Below, in pieces: positions 42,696 through 51,110 of a DNA stretch of 64,000 bases (its first letter is position 1; each line of letters begins with the position of its first letter). Under the pieces are notes generated by a model. That model saw only the letters and a list, made by a program, of their open reading frames with translations. It had not been told where the DNA came from and ran no database searches. The position numbers and the translations under genes are program-made. The DNA is from JAWVFN01 sp963696625 (lineage in GTDB: Bacteria; Actinomycetota; Thermoleophilia; Solirubrobacterales; 70-9), in contig CAVOKZ010000001.1 in the NCBI GenBank assembly GCA_963696625.1, positions 1 through 64,000 of the forward strand, given 5' to 3'.

Positions 42696-43618
42696 CCGGG
42701 CCACCCGGCCTTGCGCAGCCGCCGGCGCCACAGCGGCGCGGCGGCGACGCCGAGCTCGCGCGCGAGGCGGCCACGGCGCTCGCCGACGAGCGGCTGGTTG
42801 CGGGTCAGCGCCGCGGCCGCGAGGCCGGCGGCGGCCTTGAACGCCCTCGGCACCCCGCTGGGAGGCGAGCGCCGGCCGGAGACGACCGAGGAGACGCCGC
42901 GCCAGCGCTCGCGCCGCGCGAGCTCGCGCAGGGTGAGGCGCTCGGGGTCGATCAGGTGCTCGACCCTGACGTCGCCCGCGTAGAGGACTCGCTTGCCGGC
43001 GGCCTCGAGCCGCCGCTCGGCGTCGGATTCGTCGCCGAACATCGGCACGCCGGGCCAGGGGCCGCGCGCGGGATCAAAGCCGCCGGCGCGGCGCAGCGGC
43101 CCGGCGCGGAAGCTGACGTTCGCACCCCAGACGTCCTCGCCCTCGGACGGCGCCAGCTCGACCAACCCGGGGCCGAGGTCGAGCAGCGAGAACGAGACCC
43201 AGATCCGGCTGCTGATCCAGGCCGGCGGCTCGGCGAGCCAGCGCGGCACGATCGCGCCGCCGATGCAGGCGACGCTGTGGTCGGCCTCGGCCCAGCGCTC
43301 CGCCAGCCGCGCGAGCCAGTCGGGCTGCGGGATCGCATCGTCGTCGATGAAGGCGACTACGTCGTTCTCGCCCGCCTGGGCGACGGCGCGGTTGCGGGCG
43401 ACCGAGAGCCCGGGCCCGGCGTGGACGACTCCGACTCCGAGCTCGGCGCCGAGCCGCTCGTGCGCCTCGCGCTGCTGCGCTTCGAGGCCGCTGGTGACGA
43501 GCAGGGCCGCGGCCGCGTCGCTCGCCTTCGCCTGCGCGGCGATCGCGCTCAGCGGCGTCCGCACCTGCTCGGCGTCGCGGGCGGTACAGATCGTCGCCAG
43601 CAGGGCCGGGGCGGTCAT
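42692..43618 (-). CDS. Family 2 glycosyltransferase
   Basis: 308 residues starting at the ATG at 43618 (MTAPALLATICTARDAEQV). GPGLSVARNRAVAQAGENDVVAFIDDDAIPQPDWLARL carries the DDD metal site, and WGANVSFRAGPLRRAGGFDPARGPW is typical of rhamnosyl- or galactofuranosyl-type GT2 enzymes. A 159-bp repeat ends nine bases before the start. Donor and acceptor unknown. Confidence 0.82.
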   Translation of the reverse strand: MTAPALLATICTARDAEQVRTPLSAIAAQAKASDAAAALLVTSGLEAQQREAHERLGAELGVGVVHAGPGLSVARNRAVAQAGENDVVAFIDDDAIPQPDWLARLAERWAEADHSVACIGGAIVPRWLAEPPAWISSRIWVSFSLLDLGPGLVELAPSEGEDVWGANVSFRAGPLRRAGGFDPARGPWPGVPMFGDESDAERRLEAAGKRVLYAGDVRVEHLIDPERLTLRELARRERWRGVSSVVSGRRSPPSGVPRAFKAAAGLAAAALTRNQPLVGERRGRLARELGVAAAPLWRRRLRKAGWPG

Positions 43619-43626
43619 GACGGGCT

Positions 43627-43785
43627 AGATGAGCGAACGCGTGGCCGCGTGCGTCTGGTGGCGTTCGTGGTCGAGCAGATCGAGGGCGCAGGGCGCAGCC
43701 TTTGCCGGCGGCAAAGGCAAGTCCGAGGACGAAGAGCTGCAAGGCGCCATCGACGTCATCCAGGCGTGCGGGGCCGCGGGTTCAC
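43627..43785 (-). repeat. 159-bp repeat, copy 1, upstream of a glycosyltransferase
   Basis: It matches 47317-47475 without gaps (offset 3690) with about 20 substitutions. A perfect hairpin, GCCTTTGCC-GGC-GGCAAAGGC, sits at 43698-43718. Most substitutions are synonymous if the minus strand is read in one frame (FVLGLAFAAGKGCALRPR identical), as if it came from a coding sequence. In both copies the minus-strand end lies within nine bases of a glycosyltransferase start codon. Plus-strand ORF 43629-43811 fits the substitution pattern less well. Origin unknown. Confidence 0.7.
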
Positions 43786-43807
43786 CCATCAAGGTTAAGT
43801 TCCAGGC

Positions 43808-44659
43808 GTGACCGACGAAGAGCTGCTCGACGCGCTGCCCCCCGATTCGGGCTACCGCCGCCGCCGCGACCGCCTCGCGGGGCGGGTGGCCGACGCCGCC
43901 CTCACCCTGCGCCAACTCGCGATGGGAGTCGGCCGCGAGATCGATCGCGCCGCCGGGGAGATGCCGCGCCGCAACATCCTCGCGCTCGGCGTCTACGGCG
44001 AGGCCGAGCCGATCGCCGCCGCCGTCTCCCGCCTGCGCGACACCCGCCACGACCTGCGGATCTCGCTCGGGGCCCTGAGCGCCGCGGGCTCCGGGCTCGA
44101 GGCGATCACCGCCGCGACCGCGATGGAAGGCGGCAAGTTCGCCAACCTCAACCGCCTCGCCGAGTCCGCCGGCCCACTCGCCGCCGACTGGATCCTGCTG
44201 ATCGACGACGACGTCGCGCTGCCGAAGAAGTTCCTCGATCGCTTGGTCTGCGTCGCCGAGGTCCTGGGTCTCGAGCTCGCGCAGCCGGCGCTGAGCCGCG
44301 CCAGCCACGGCGCCTGGCAGGTCAACCGCCGTCGGCCGGCGATGGCGCACCGGACCAACTTCGTCGAGATCGGCCCGATCGTGCTGCTCTCGCGGCGAGC
44401 GTGGAAGGCGCTGACTCCGTTTCCGGAAGCCGGCATGGGCTGGGGCCTCTGCCTGCACTGGGCGGCGGTCGCCCGGCGCGAGGGCTGGAAGGTCGGCGTC
44501 GTCGACGCCGTGCCGATCCGCAACGAATCGCGCCCGCCGGCCGCCGGCTACGACCGCCGCGAGGCCAAGCGCGCCGCGGCCGAGCTGCTCGCCTCGAGCG
44601 AGCACATCTCGCGCGAGGAGGCCGAGCTCGTGCTCGCCAGCCACCCGGGCCTGCCGTGA
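43808..44659 (+). CDS. GT-A glycosyltransferase-like protein
   Basis: 283 residues from a GTG at 43808. GPLAADWILLIDDDVALPKKFLDRLVCVAEVLGLELAQPALSRASHGAWQV holds the DDD metal-binding motif, and FVEIGPIVLLSRRAWKALTPFPEAGMGWGLCLHWAAVARREGWKVGVVDAVPI the acceptor side. Residues 1-55 are a helical extension. It overlaps the following glycosyltransferase by GTGA. Likely the first of two sequentially acting transferases; sugar specificity unknown. Confidence 0.72.
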   Translation: MTDEELLDALPPDSGYRRRRDRLAGRVADAALTLRQLAMGVGREIDRAAGEMPRRNILALGVYGEAEPIAAAVSRLRDTRHDLRISLGALSAAGSGLEAITAATAMEGGKFANLNRLAESAGPLAADWILLIDDDVALPKKFLDRLVCVAEVLGLELAQPALSRASHGAWQVNRRRPAMAHRTNFVEIGPIVLLSRRAWKALTPFPEAGMGWGLCLHWAAVARREGWKVGVVDAVPIRNESRPPAAGYDRREAKRAAAELLASSEHISREEAELVLASHPGLP

Positions 44660-45477
44660 GCGGCGCGCTGCCGGCAGCGTCGGTGATCGTCCCGACGCGC
44701 GAGCGCCCCGAGCTGCTCGCGCGCTGCCTCGCGGCGATCGAAGCGCTCGACTATCCCAAGGAGCTGGTCGAGGTCGTCGTCGTCGAGGACACCCAGGGCA
44801 AGGGCCCGGCGGCGGCGCGCAACCTCGGCATCGCCCGCTCCTCCGGCGAGCTCCTCGCCTTCACCGACGACGACTGCGTGCCCGCCCCGAAGTGGCTCGA
44901 GCTGCTCGCGCGCACGGTCGGCGACCGCGAGCGGCTCGCCGGCGGCCAGACGGTCAACGCGCTGACATCGAACCCCTACTCGGCGGCGAGCCAGGCGATC
45001 ACCGACGCGGTCTACGACCACTACAACGCCGAGCCGGCACACGCCGCGTTTCTCGCCTCCAACAACCTCGCCGGCCCGCGGATCGCCTTCGAGCGGCTCG
45101 GCGGGTTCGACGAGCGCTTCAGCCTCGCAGCCGGCGAGGACCGCGACCTCTGCAGCCGCTGGCTCGAGCAGGGCGGCGAGCTGGTCTACGTCCCCGGCGC
45201 GATCGCCGGCCACACTCATGACCTCGGCCTCGGCGGCTTCTGGCGCCAGCACTACGGCTACGGACGCGGCACCTACCTCCAGCGCAAGCTCCGCGCGGAG
45301 CGCGGCGGCGACTTCGAGCTCGCCCCCGCGGCGACCTCGGGAATCCTCTCCTCCGCGGCCCGCTCCGCCATCACCGACCGCCGCCCCTCCCGCCTGGCCC
45401 TTCTCGCCGTCTGGCAGCTAGCCAACCTGGCCGGCTTCGCCCGCCAGTCCCTGGCCCGAAGCAGCCGCCAAATCTAG
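44656..45477 (+). CDS. Family 2 glycosyltransferase
   Basis: 273 residues from a GTG at 44656 in GTGA overlap with the gene before. SVIVPTRERPELLARCLAAIEALDYP, VVVEDTQGKGPAAARNLGIARSSGELLAFTDDDCVPAPKWLELL and GGFDERFSLAAGEDRDLCSRWLEQGGELVYVPGAIAGHTHDLGLGGFWRQHYGYGRG (quoted in parts) give all GT2 motifs, including DDD and the EDRD catalytic region. A basic C-terminal region follows. A direct repeat CCAAATCTA lies at its stop, at the edge of the RAYT element. Confidence 0.82.
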   Translation: MSGALPAASVIVPTRERPELLARCLAAIEALDYPKELVEVVVVEDTQGKGPAAARNLGIARSSGELLAFTDDDCVPAPKWLELLARTVGDRERLAGGQTVNALTSNPYSAASQAITDAVYDHYNAEPAHAAFLASNNLAGPRIAFERLGGFDERFSLAAGEDRDLCSRWLEQGGELVYVPGAIAGHTHDLGLGGFWRQHYGYGRGTYLQRKLRAERGGDFELAPAATSGILSSAARSAITDRRPSRLALLAVWQLANLAGFARQSLARSSRQI

Positions 45478-45481
45478 CCAA

Positions 45482-45536
45482 ATCTAAGCCGCACTCACTA
45501 AAGGGGTCAGACCCCTTTAGTGGTGGTCGCTTAGAT
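45482..45536. repeat. REP-like palindrome at the RAYT 3' end
   Basis: The core hairpin is CACTAAAGGGGT-CAG-ACCCCTTTAGTG (45496-45522), with perfect 12-base arms. Outer arms ATCTAAGC (45482-45489) and GCTTAGAT (45529-45536) add eight more pairs. Its right arm codes the last residues (DHH) and stop of the RAYT gene. Hairpins with a GGGGTC..GACCCC core are typical partners of REP-associated tyrosine transposases. Confidence 0.7.
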
Positions 45537-46095
45537 CTGGCGGGTCGTAGGCGGTGGGGGTCTGAATCAGGGTCTTGTATTGCTCGCGGGCCGTTTCGTC
45601 GGAGTGTCCGAAATGTGACAGGAGGCGGTCGGTGGCCAGCCACGGCGGGGCCGGAGCGCCCGTGATCGCGGTGTGGCTGCTCCACGGCCAGGCCTCGGGC
45701 GTCTTGCAGAGGCCTGCCGAGACGGGGTTGTGTGCGATGTACGCGGTGGCGGCGCTGAGCTGCCTGTCCGACGTCACTCGGACGGCCCCGTAGCGGCCCT
45801 GGAAGAGATGGCCGTTTCGGTCGTGCCGCGCATTGAACACCTGTGCGTAGACGCCGTGGAGTTGCTGCATGCCGAGGCTCAGGTTGGCGTCCGGGGTCTG
45901 GATCAGCAGATGCAGGTGGTTGGTCATCAGGCAGTACGCGAGGCAATCCCACCTTCGCCGCACGACCACTCGGCCGAGGAACCTCAGATACAGCCGGCGG
46001 TCGAGATCGTCGCGGTAGATATCCGCTTTGTCATTGCCACGCGCGAAGACGTGGTAGATGCCGTCTTCGAGGTTCTCCCTGGGCGGGCGGGGCAC
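45517..46095 (-). mobile_element. REP-associated tyrosine transposase (RAYT, Y1_Tnp family)
   Basis: 192 residues starting MPRPPRENLEDGIYHVFARGND. The HUH metal motif is YCLMTNHLHLLIQ with His60 and His62, and the nucleophile is Tyr102 in FQGRYG. Y1_Tnp proteins of this size recognise REP palindromes, cut single strands and do not behave as classical IS. A REP-like palindrome overlaps the gene's end, as expected. The protein looks intact. The gene sits between a glycosyltransferase stop and another glycosyltransferase stop, so it interrupts the polysaccharide island. Only one other RAYT-like hairpin (58675) was seen. Confidence 0.85.
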
Positions 46096-46100
46096 ACCCG

Positions 46101-47315
46101 TTAGACGTGCGCAGCGGGATCAACTCGCCCCTCGAGCAACGACATCAAGGCCGCGCCCTGGCGGTTGAGGTCGTGGAGCCGCTCGACCTTTGCCTGGCCG
46201 GCGAGGCCGAGACGGAGGCGCTCGGCGGGATCGGCGGCGAGGCGCTCGAGCGCGGCGCGCAGCGCGGCCGGGTCGCCGGGCTCGCAGAGCAGCCCATCCT
46301 CACCGTCGGCGATCAGCTCTCCGACGCCGTCGATGCGGGTCGCGACGACCGGGACCGCGCAGGCCATCGCCTCGATCAGCACCGTCGGCAGGCCCTCGGC
46401 GAGGCTCGGCAGACAGAAGACGTCGGCGTCGCGATAGAGGCGCAGCGCCTCGTCCTGGCCGACGACGCCGGTGAACTCGACCCGGTCGGCGACGCCGTGC
46501 TCAATGGCAAGCCGCTCGAGCCCGACGCGCTCGGGCCCCTCGCCGGCGATCACCAGCCGGGCCCGCTCGAGGCCGGCGCACGCCTCGATCAGGAACCGGT
46601 GGCCCTTGCGCTCGACCAGCCGGCCGAGGCAGAGCACGGTGAGCTCGTCGCCGGTGGCCCGCTCCGGGCCCGGCGAGAAGCGCTCGAGGTCGACGCCCAT
46701 GCGGATCGTGTGGATCTTCTCCGGCTCGCCGGGCTCGAGCAGCGCGGCGGCCTTTGCAGCGGCGTCGTCGGAGACGGCGACGACCAGCTCGGCCGCGGCG
46801 AGCTTCTCGCCGAGGCGGTTGGTCGCGGCCTCGGCGAACTCGTCGGGCCCGTGGACGGAGATGCTCCAGCGCCACTCCGGCTCGAAGCGGGTCGCGAGCA
46901 GCGCCGAGTCGCTGGCGGTGTCGGCGAAGTGGGCGTGCAGGCGGGTCAGCCCGAGCCGCCGGCAGTGGCGGCGGACGACGATCGCCTCGGCGAAGTAGAA
47001 GAGCTGCCAGAGGCGGCCGCGGACGCCGCGCCCGAGGCCGAGCGCATAGCCGAGCGTGCGCAGGTAGCGGACCGGATGCGAGGCGAACGCCGGCACGTGA
47101 GCACCGAGCAGCTTCAACGGCCCGGCGGGGAGCACGCGGTAGGTCGTGCGGGCCGCCTCGCGGTCGGCCTCGGTCAGCAGCTCCTCGCGGTGGGGCGAGC
47201 GGATGGTGATCGTCTCGAGCTCGGCGCCGGCGCGGCGCAGCGCGCCGACCTCGCGCAGCAGAAAGGCGTGCGATGCGGCCGGGTAGCGCCCGACGAGGTA
47301 TGCGATCCGGATCAC
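46101..47315 (-). CDS. Family 4 glycosyltransferase
   Basis: 404 residues from a GTG at 47315 (IRIAYLVGRYPAASHAFLLREVGALRR). GT-B fold: LHAHFADTASDSALLA in the N-terminal half; VLCLGRLVERKGHRFLIEACAGL and FCLPSLAEGLPTVLIEAMACAVPVVATRIDGVGELIADGEDGLLCEPGDP (parts) in the C-terminal half, with EGLPTVLIEAMA being the EX7E motif. The frame stays open without a stop for ~50 codons upstream into repeat copy 2, but has no start codon there. Likely a retaining transferase in the same glycan pathway. Confidence 0.85.
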   Translation of the reverse strand: MIRIAYLVGRYPAASHAFLLREVGALRRAGAELETITIRSPHREELLTEADREAARTTYRVLPAGPLKLLGAHVPAFASHPVRYLRTLGYALGLGRGVRGRLWQLFYFAEAIVVRRHCRRLGLTRLHAHFADTASDSALLATRFEPEWRWSISVHGPDEFAEAATNRLGEKLAAAELVVAVSDDAAAKAAALLEPGEPEKIHTIRMGVDLERFSPGPERATGDELTVLCLGRLVERKGHRFLIEACAGLERARLVIAGEGPERVGLERLAIEHGVADRVEFTGVVGQDEALRLYRDADVFCLPSLAEGLPTVLIEAMACAVPVVATRIDGVGELIADGEDGLLCEPGDPAALRAALERLAADPAERLRLGLAGQAKVERLHDLNRQGAALMSLLEGRVDPAAHV

Positions 47316-47316
47316 C

Positions 47317-47475
47317 AGATGAGCGAAGTCATGGCCGCGTGCCCCTGGGGGCGTCCGTGGTCGAGCAGATCGAGGACGCAGGGCGCAGCCTTTGCCGGCG
47401 GCAAAGGCAAGCCCGAGGACGAAGAGATGCGAAGCGCCACGGGCGTCATCCAGGGGTGCGGGGCCATGGCTTCAC
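47317..47475 (-). repeat. 159-bp repeat, copy 2, fills the wecB-GT spacer
   Basis: Partner of 43627-43785. It occupies the whole interval between the WecB stop and the next glycosyltransferase start. The hairpin lies at 47388-47408. On the minus strand the frame LDDARGASHLFVLGLAF continues in frame into the glycosyltransferase, in contrast to copy 1. A possible 54-codon ORF on the plus strand (47319-47483) is considered spurious. Confidence 0.7.
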
Positions 47476-48554
47476 TGATCTAAGAAGTCGAGAACGGCGC
47501 GGGCGGCGCGTGGCCCCGACTTGCCGTCCCAGAGCGGGATCTGCGGGGGCGAGTCGGGCGTCGAAGCAGCGAGCGTCTCGGCGATCGCCGACTCCAGCGC
47601 GTCGGGATCGACGCCGACCAGCCGGTTCGTCCCCTGCTCGACGGTGATCGGCCTCTCGGTCGAGTCGCGGTAGGTGAGGCAGGGCACGCCGAGAACCGAG
47701 GTCTCCTCCTGGACGCCGCCCGAGTCGGTGATCACCAGCCGCGCCTCGGCTTCGAGCGCGATGAACTCCGCGTAGTCCATCGGCTCGAGCAGGCGGATCC
47801 CTTCGGGCACGGCCAGGCCGGCGGCCTCGATCCGCGCCGTCGTCCGCGGGTGGGCGGGGAAGACGACGGGCATCTCGACCGCGAGCGCGCCGAGGATCTC
47901 GATCACCGGCCGCAGCTGCTCGGGGTCGTCGACGAGCGCCGGCCGGTGCAGCGTGATCAGGGCGTAGTCGACGTCCTCGAGGCCCTTCCCAACGACCACC
48001 GCCTCGCGGTCGACACCCCCGAGGATGCGCAGCAATGAGTCGATCATCGTGTTCCCGACGAGCTTCGCACCGCCGGCGATGCCCTCCGCCGCGAGGTTCT
48101 CGACCGCGTCCTCTGACGTGCACAGCAGGACGTCGGCGACGCGGTCGGTGACGACGCGGTTGATCTCCTCGGGCATGCGCCGGTCGCGCGAGCGCAGGCC
48201 GGACTCGACGTGGACCACGGGAACGTGGAGCTTCGCCGCCGCCAGCGCCGCCGCCATGGTCGAATTGACGTCGCCGGCGACGAGCACGGCGACGGCGGGA
48301 TTCTCGGAGAGGTCGTTCTCGACGCCGACGAGCACATCGGCGGTCTGCTGGGCATGGGTTCCCGAGCCGACCCCGAGATTGGCGTCGGGCTGCTTCATCC
48401 CGAGACGCTCGATGAAACCGTCTGAGAGCGCCTTGTCGTAGTGCTGGCCGGTGTGCAACAGCCGCACCTCGGCCTCGCCCTCGAGCGCATCGAGCACGGG
48501 CGCCATCTTCACGAAGTTGGGCCGCGCACCGACCACCGCCAAGAGACCGCTCAT
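47472..48554 (-). CDS. wecB: UDP-N-acetylglucosamine 2-epimerase (non-hydrolysing)
   Basis: 360 residues. VVGARPNFVKMAPVL, LHTGQHYDKALSDGF, VAGDVNSTMAAALAAAKLHVPVVHVESGLRSRDRRMPEEINR (parts), LITLHRP and ITDSGGVQEETSVLGVPCLTYRDSTERPITVEQGTN (parts) are the full epimerase signature. It interconverts UDP-GlcNAc and UDP-ManNAc, which supplies the ManNAc that a WecG/TagA enzyme (38909) would use. The start at 48554 is an ATG with MSGLLAVVGARPN. Hairpin C lies just upstream of the gene. Confidence 0.93.
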   Translation of the reverse strand: MSGLLAVVGARPNFVKMAPVLDALEGEAEVRLLHTGQHYDKALSDGFIERLGMKQPDANLGVGSGTHAQQTADVLVGVENDLSENPAVAVLVAGDVNSTMAAALAAAKLHVPVVHVESGLRSRDRRMPEEINRVVTDRVADVLLCTSEDAVENLAAEGIAGGAKLVGNTMIDSLLRILGGVDREAVVVGKGLEDVDYALITLHRPALVDDPEQLRPVIEILGALAVEMPVVFPAHPRTTARIEAAGLAVPEGIRLLEPMDYAEFIALEAEARLVITDSGGVQEETSVLGVPCLTYRDSTERPITVEQGTNRLVGVDPDALESAIAETLAASTPDSPPQIPLWDGKSGPRAARAVLDFLDQ

Positions 48555-48601
48555 TCCGAGGAACCTAGCGGACGATACGGGCCATTCATGGAGAGCCCGG
48601 G

Positions 48602-48639
48602 ACCGCCGCCCCCGGACGCGAAGCGGAGGCGGCGGCGGT
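48602..48639 (+). repeat. Conserved-loop hairpin C
   Basis: Arms ACCGCCGCC and GGCGGCGGT enclose the same loop as hairpin B, ending in C where B has A. It lies between the sugar transferase stop and the wecB start. Flanking bases on the left (GGGCCATTCATG...GAG) are also shared with B, so B and C are close copies of one element of about 62 bases. Confidence 0.55.
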
Positions 48640-48665
48640 TGATGGCGAAGCCGGATCGCCGCCCG

Positions 48666-50249
48666 TTAGTACGCGCCGCGGCGGCGCAATACGGCGGGGA
48701 TCGTCCTAAGCAAGATCGAGAGGTCGAGGAACGGCGACCAGCGCTCGATGTAGAGGAAGTCGAGCTTGACGAGGTCGTCGAAGCCGAGATCGGACCGTCC
48801 CGAGACCTGCCAGAGGCCGGTCATCCCGGGCAGCACCAGGTAACGCCGCCGGTGCCAGTCCTCGAGCTTGTTGAAGTCGCGGACCGGCAGCGGCCTGGGC
48901 CCGACCAGGCTCATCTCGCCGCGCAGGACGTTGAACAGCTGCGGCAGCTCGTCGATCGAGAAGCGGCGCAGCACGCGGCCGACCGGCGTCACGCGGGGGT
49001 CGTCGCGGAGCTTGAAGATCGCGCCGCTCTTCTCGTTGTGGGGCTCGAGGCTCGCCTGCTCCTGCTCGGCGCCGAGGTGCATCGTGCGGAACTTGAAGCA
49101 GTTGAAGGGCCGCTCGTGCATCCCGGGGCGCACGCCGCGGTGGAGCACCGGCCCGCGGCTCGTGATCTTGACCAACACGGCCGTGATCAGCAGCAGGGGC
49201 GAGAGGAGGATGGTCAACAGCGCGGCGGCGGCGAGGTCGAGACTCCGCTTGCCGAGGTAGTCGAGCCCCTCGAACACCGGCGGGCGCAGCTCGAACAGCG
49301 GCACGCCCTCCCCGGGGACGAACTCGGCGCGTTGGGCGAGGACCTCCATCGTCGTCGGCGCGATCCGCACCGTGACCCCGGCGTCGTGGCAATAGTCGAT
49401 CAGCTCGACGGCCTTGTCCTGGGGGAAATCCGGGTCGGCGATGATCACCTCGTCGACCGCGTGCTCGCGGAAGCGCTTCGGCAGGTCCTCGAGCGTGCCG
49501 AGGCTGCGCAGCCCGTTCTCGGGCCGCGGCTGGGGCGAGACGAAACCGACCGGCTCCCAGGGCGAGCGCGGGCTCGCCTGCAGCGCCTTCGCCACACGCT
49601 CGATCTGATTGCCGGTGCCGACCAGCACCGCGCGACGGCGATAGCCGACCGAGCGCAGCACCGGCAGCGTCAGCCACTCGAACGCGAGCCGGAAGCCGAC
49701 GATGTAGATCGCGGCGAAGGCGAGTGAGCCGTAGAAGATGTAGTAGCTGGTGAACTCGTCGCCGGAGACGAGGGCGAAGATCAGGCAGATGATCGTCGCC
49801 TGGAACAGGGCGCCGAGGATCTTCGAAGAGCCCGGGCGCGACTCGCGGCGGCCGTAGAGCCCGCGGCCGGCGAAGAGGAGGATCACCACCGTGCAGGCGA
49901 GGGGCGCGAAATCCGCCGTCGTGCGGGCGATCTCATTGGACGAGAACTCGCCGCGGACCAGGGCCTTGAAGGCGAGCCCGGAGAACATGCCCAGGTAGAC
50001 GCCGGATATGTCGAGGACGAGCAGCGTGAACAGACGCGCCGCGCGCCGGTAGATGTCGCGGTTGAGCAGAGTCCTCAGCAGGTAGGGCCGCGAGGCGCGG
50101 ATGTCGCGCAGCGGTGGGTCCTCGGCCGCGCGGAGACTCCCCCTCTGAGGCGGGGCGTCGGTGGGCGCGTCCTGCGCCACTTTCGCTGTAGGCAATGCAT
50201 CTGGCACTGGCACTGGACTCGTCTCTACCCGGCCGGGCTCCCCACCCAA
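48666..50249 (-). CDS. Polyprenyl-phosphate sugar-1-phosphate transferase (WbaP/WcaJ type)
   Basis: About 527 residues; the start is uncertain (TTG at 50249, or TTG at 50336 that would overlap the previous gene). Five membrane segments and a Rossmann-like domain (VGTGNQIERVAKALQ) precede the catalytic C-terminus: KRSLDLAAAALLTILLSPLLL, FNCFKFRTMHLGAEQ, DELPQLFNVLRGEMSLVGPRPLP and LPGMTGLWQVSGRSDLGFDDL. It starts glycan assembly by moving sugar-1-phosphate to polyprenyl phosphate. It is the only such initiator in the window, so the exporter and glycosyltransferases likely depend on it. Confidence 0.88.
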   Translation of the reverse strand: MGGEPGRVETSPVPVPDALPTAKVAQDAPTDAPPQRGSLRAAEDPPLRDIRASRPYLLRTLLNRDIYRRAARLFTLLVLDISGVYLGMFSGLAFKALVRGEFSSNEIARTTADFAPLACTVVILLFAGRGLYGRRESRPGSSKILGALFQATIICLIFALVSGDEFTSYYIFYGSLAFAAIYIVGFRLAFEWLTLPVLRSVGYRRRAVLVGTGNQIERVAKALQASPRSPWEPVGFVSPQPRPENGLRSLGTLEDLPKRFREHAVDEVIIADPDFPQDKAVELIDYCHDAGVTVRIAPTTMEVLAQRAEFVPGEGVPLFELRPPVFEGLDYLGKRSLDLAAAALLTILLSPLLLITAVLVKITSRGPVLHRGVRPGMHERPFNCFKFRTMHLGAEQEQASLEPHNEKSGAIFKLRDDPRVTPVGRVLRRFSIDELPQLFNVLRGEMSLVGPRPLPVRDFNKLEDWHRRRYLVLPGMTGLWQVSGRSDLGFDDLVKLDFLYIERWSPFLDLSILLRTIPAVLRRRGAY

Positions 50250-50292
50250 CGTACCGGCTACGGGGGCAGAACGCGCCTCCGCGCGGAATCGC

Positions 50293-50952
50293 TTAGGCGG
50301 ATACGCGGGAAACCTTACGCGCCGGGCCGACGGCAATCAATGATTTGGTCAAACCGCCGAGACGCTCACGCACGATCACTGCGTCGGGGAATAGGCGCCT
50401 GAGCTCGCCCGCGTCGAGCAGGCGGATGTCGGCGAACTCGTCCTTCGAGGCTCCGAGGCGCCAGAGCCGCCTGCGGGCGCCCTTTGGGAGGAACTGAAAC
50501 CCCGGCAGCAGCACGTGGGGCTCAACCGGGAACCAGCGGTTGGGGGTCTGGACCAGATAGCGCCCGGCGACGCGGCCGATCTCGCCGGCGAAGCGCTCGC
50601 GGTCGCCCGGGTCGAGGTGCTCGATCACCGAGTTCGAATAGGCGATGTCGAAGCTGCCGTCGTCGAACGGCAGCGCGCGCGCGTCGGCCTCGACGAAGCT
50701 GCGGGGGCCCGACGCGTAGCCGGGCCTGTTGACTTCGTCGACCCCGGTGATCGGCGCCTCGGGCTCGAGCGCCGCGAGGCCGGTACCGGCCGGGCCGCAG
50801 CCGACGTCGACGATCGACTCGCCGGGCTTCGGGTCGAGCATGCGCCAGAGCAGCGCGTGGCGGCGGCGGCGCGCCCGGGCTGCGATCGGGTCCGCGACCC
50901 GGGTCAGCGGATTGCGGCGCGCCTCGGCATAAACACTCTGCTCATCGGCCAC
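50293..50952 (-). CDS. Class I SAM-dependent methyltransferase
   Basis: 219 residues. SIVDVGCGPAGTGLAALEP is motif I (near residue 47), FVEADARALPFDDGSFDIAYSNSVIEHLD the motif II-IV region and ITGVDEVNRPGYASG between. It follows the same Methyltransf_11 pattern as others in the island. It lies on the minus strand directly upstream of the sugar transferase gene, whose possible TTG start overlaps it. Target unknown. Confidence 0.78.
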   Translation of the reverse strand: MADEQSVYAEARRNPLTRVADPIAARARRRRHALLWRMLDPKPGESIVDVGCGPAGTGLAALEPEAPITGVDEVNRPGYASGPRSFVEADARALPFDDGSFDIAYSNSVIEHLDPGDRERFAGEIGRVAGRYLVQTPNRWFPVEPHVLLPGFQFLPKGARRRLWRLGASKDEFADIRLLDAGELRRLFPDAVIVRERLGGLTKSLIAVGPARKVSRVSA

Positions 50953-51030
50953 GGCGGCGAGTGTGCCAGGGTTGACCGCACAAACGAGCGAAGGCGATCG
51001 GGATGGCGAAGAGCGGTGGTTTGCGGTCGT

Positions 51031-51110
51031 TCAACCTCGTAGCCCTCGAGCTTCAGCGCCCGCTCTAACGCGCGGCGGAACTGGGGCTCGTCGTCGTCGA
51101 CAAGGACGAG
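51031..51110 (-). pseudogene. Response-regulator receiver-domain remnant
   Basis: Read on the minus strand, 27 codons give LVLVDDDEPQFRRALERAL, KLEGYEVE, the start of an OmpR/MprA-type receiver domain with the acidic DDDEP triad. It follows the decarboxylase stop directly and becomes unrelated sequence afterwards. No start, phospho-acceptor region or DNA-binding domain remains. The rest of the interval 50953-51030 shows no feature. Confidence 0.45.

Noticed and set aside
43629..43811. A 60-codon plus-strand ORF in the 159-bp repeat
   Set aside because: Although its stop overlaps the next start, substitutions between the repeat copies fall mostly at first codon positions of this frame, so it is not conserved as protein.
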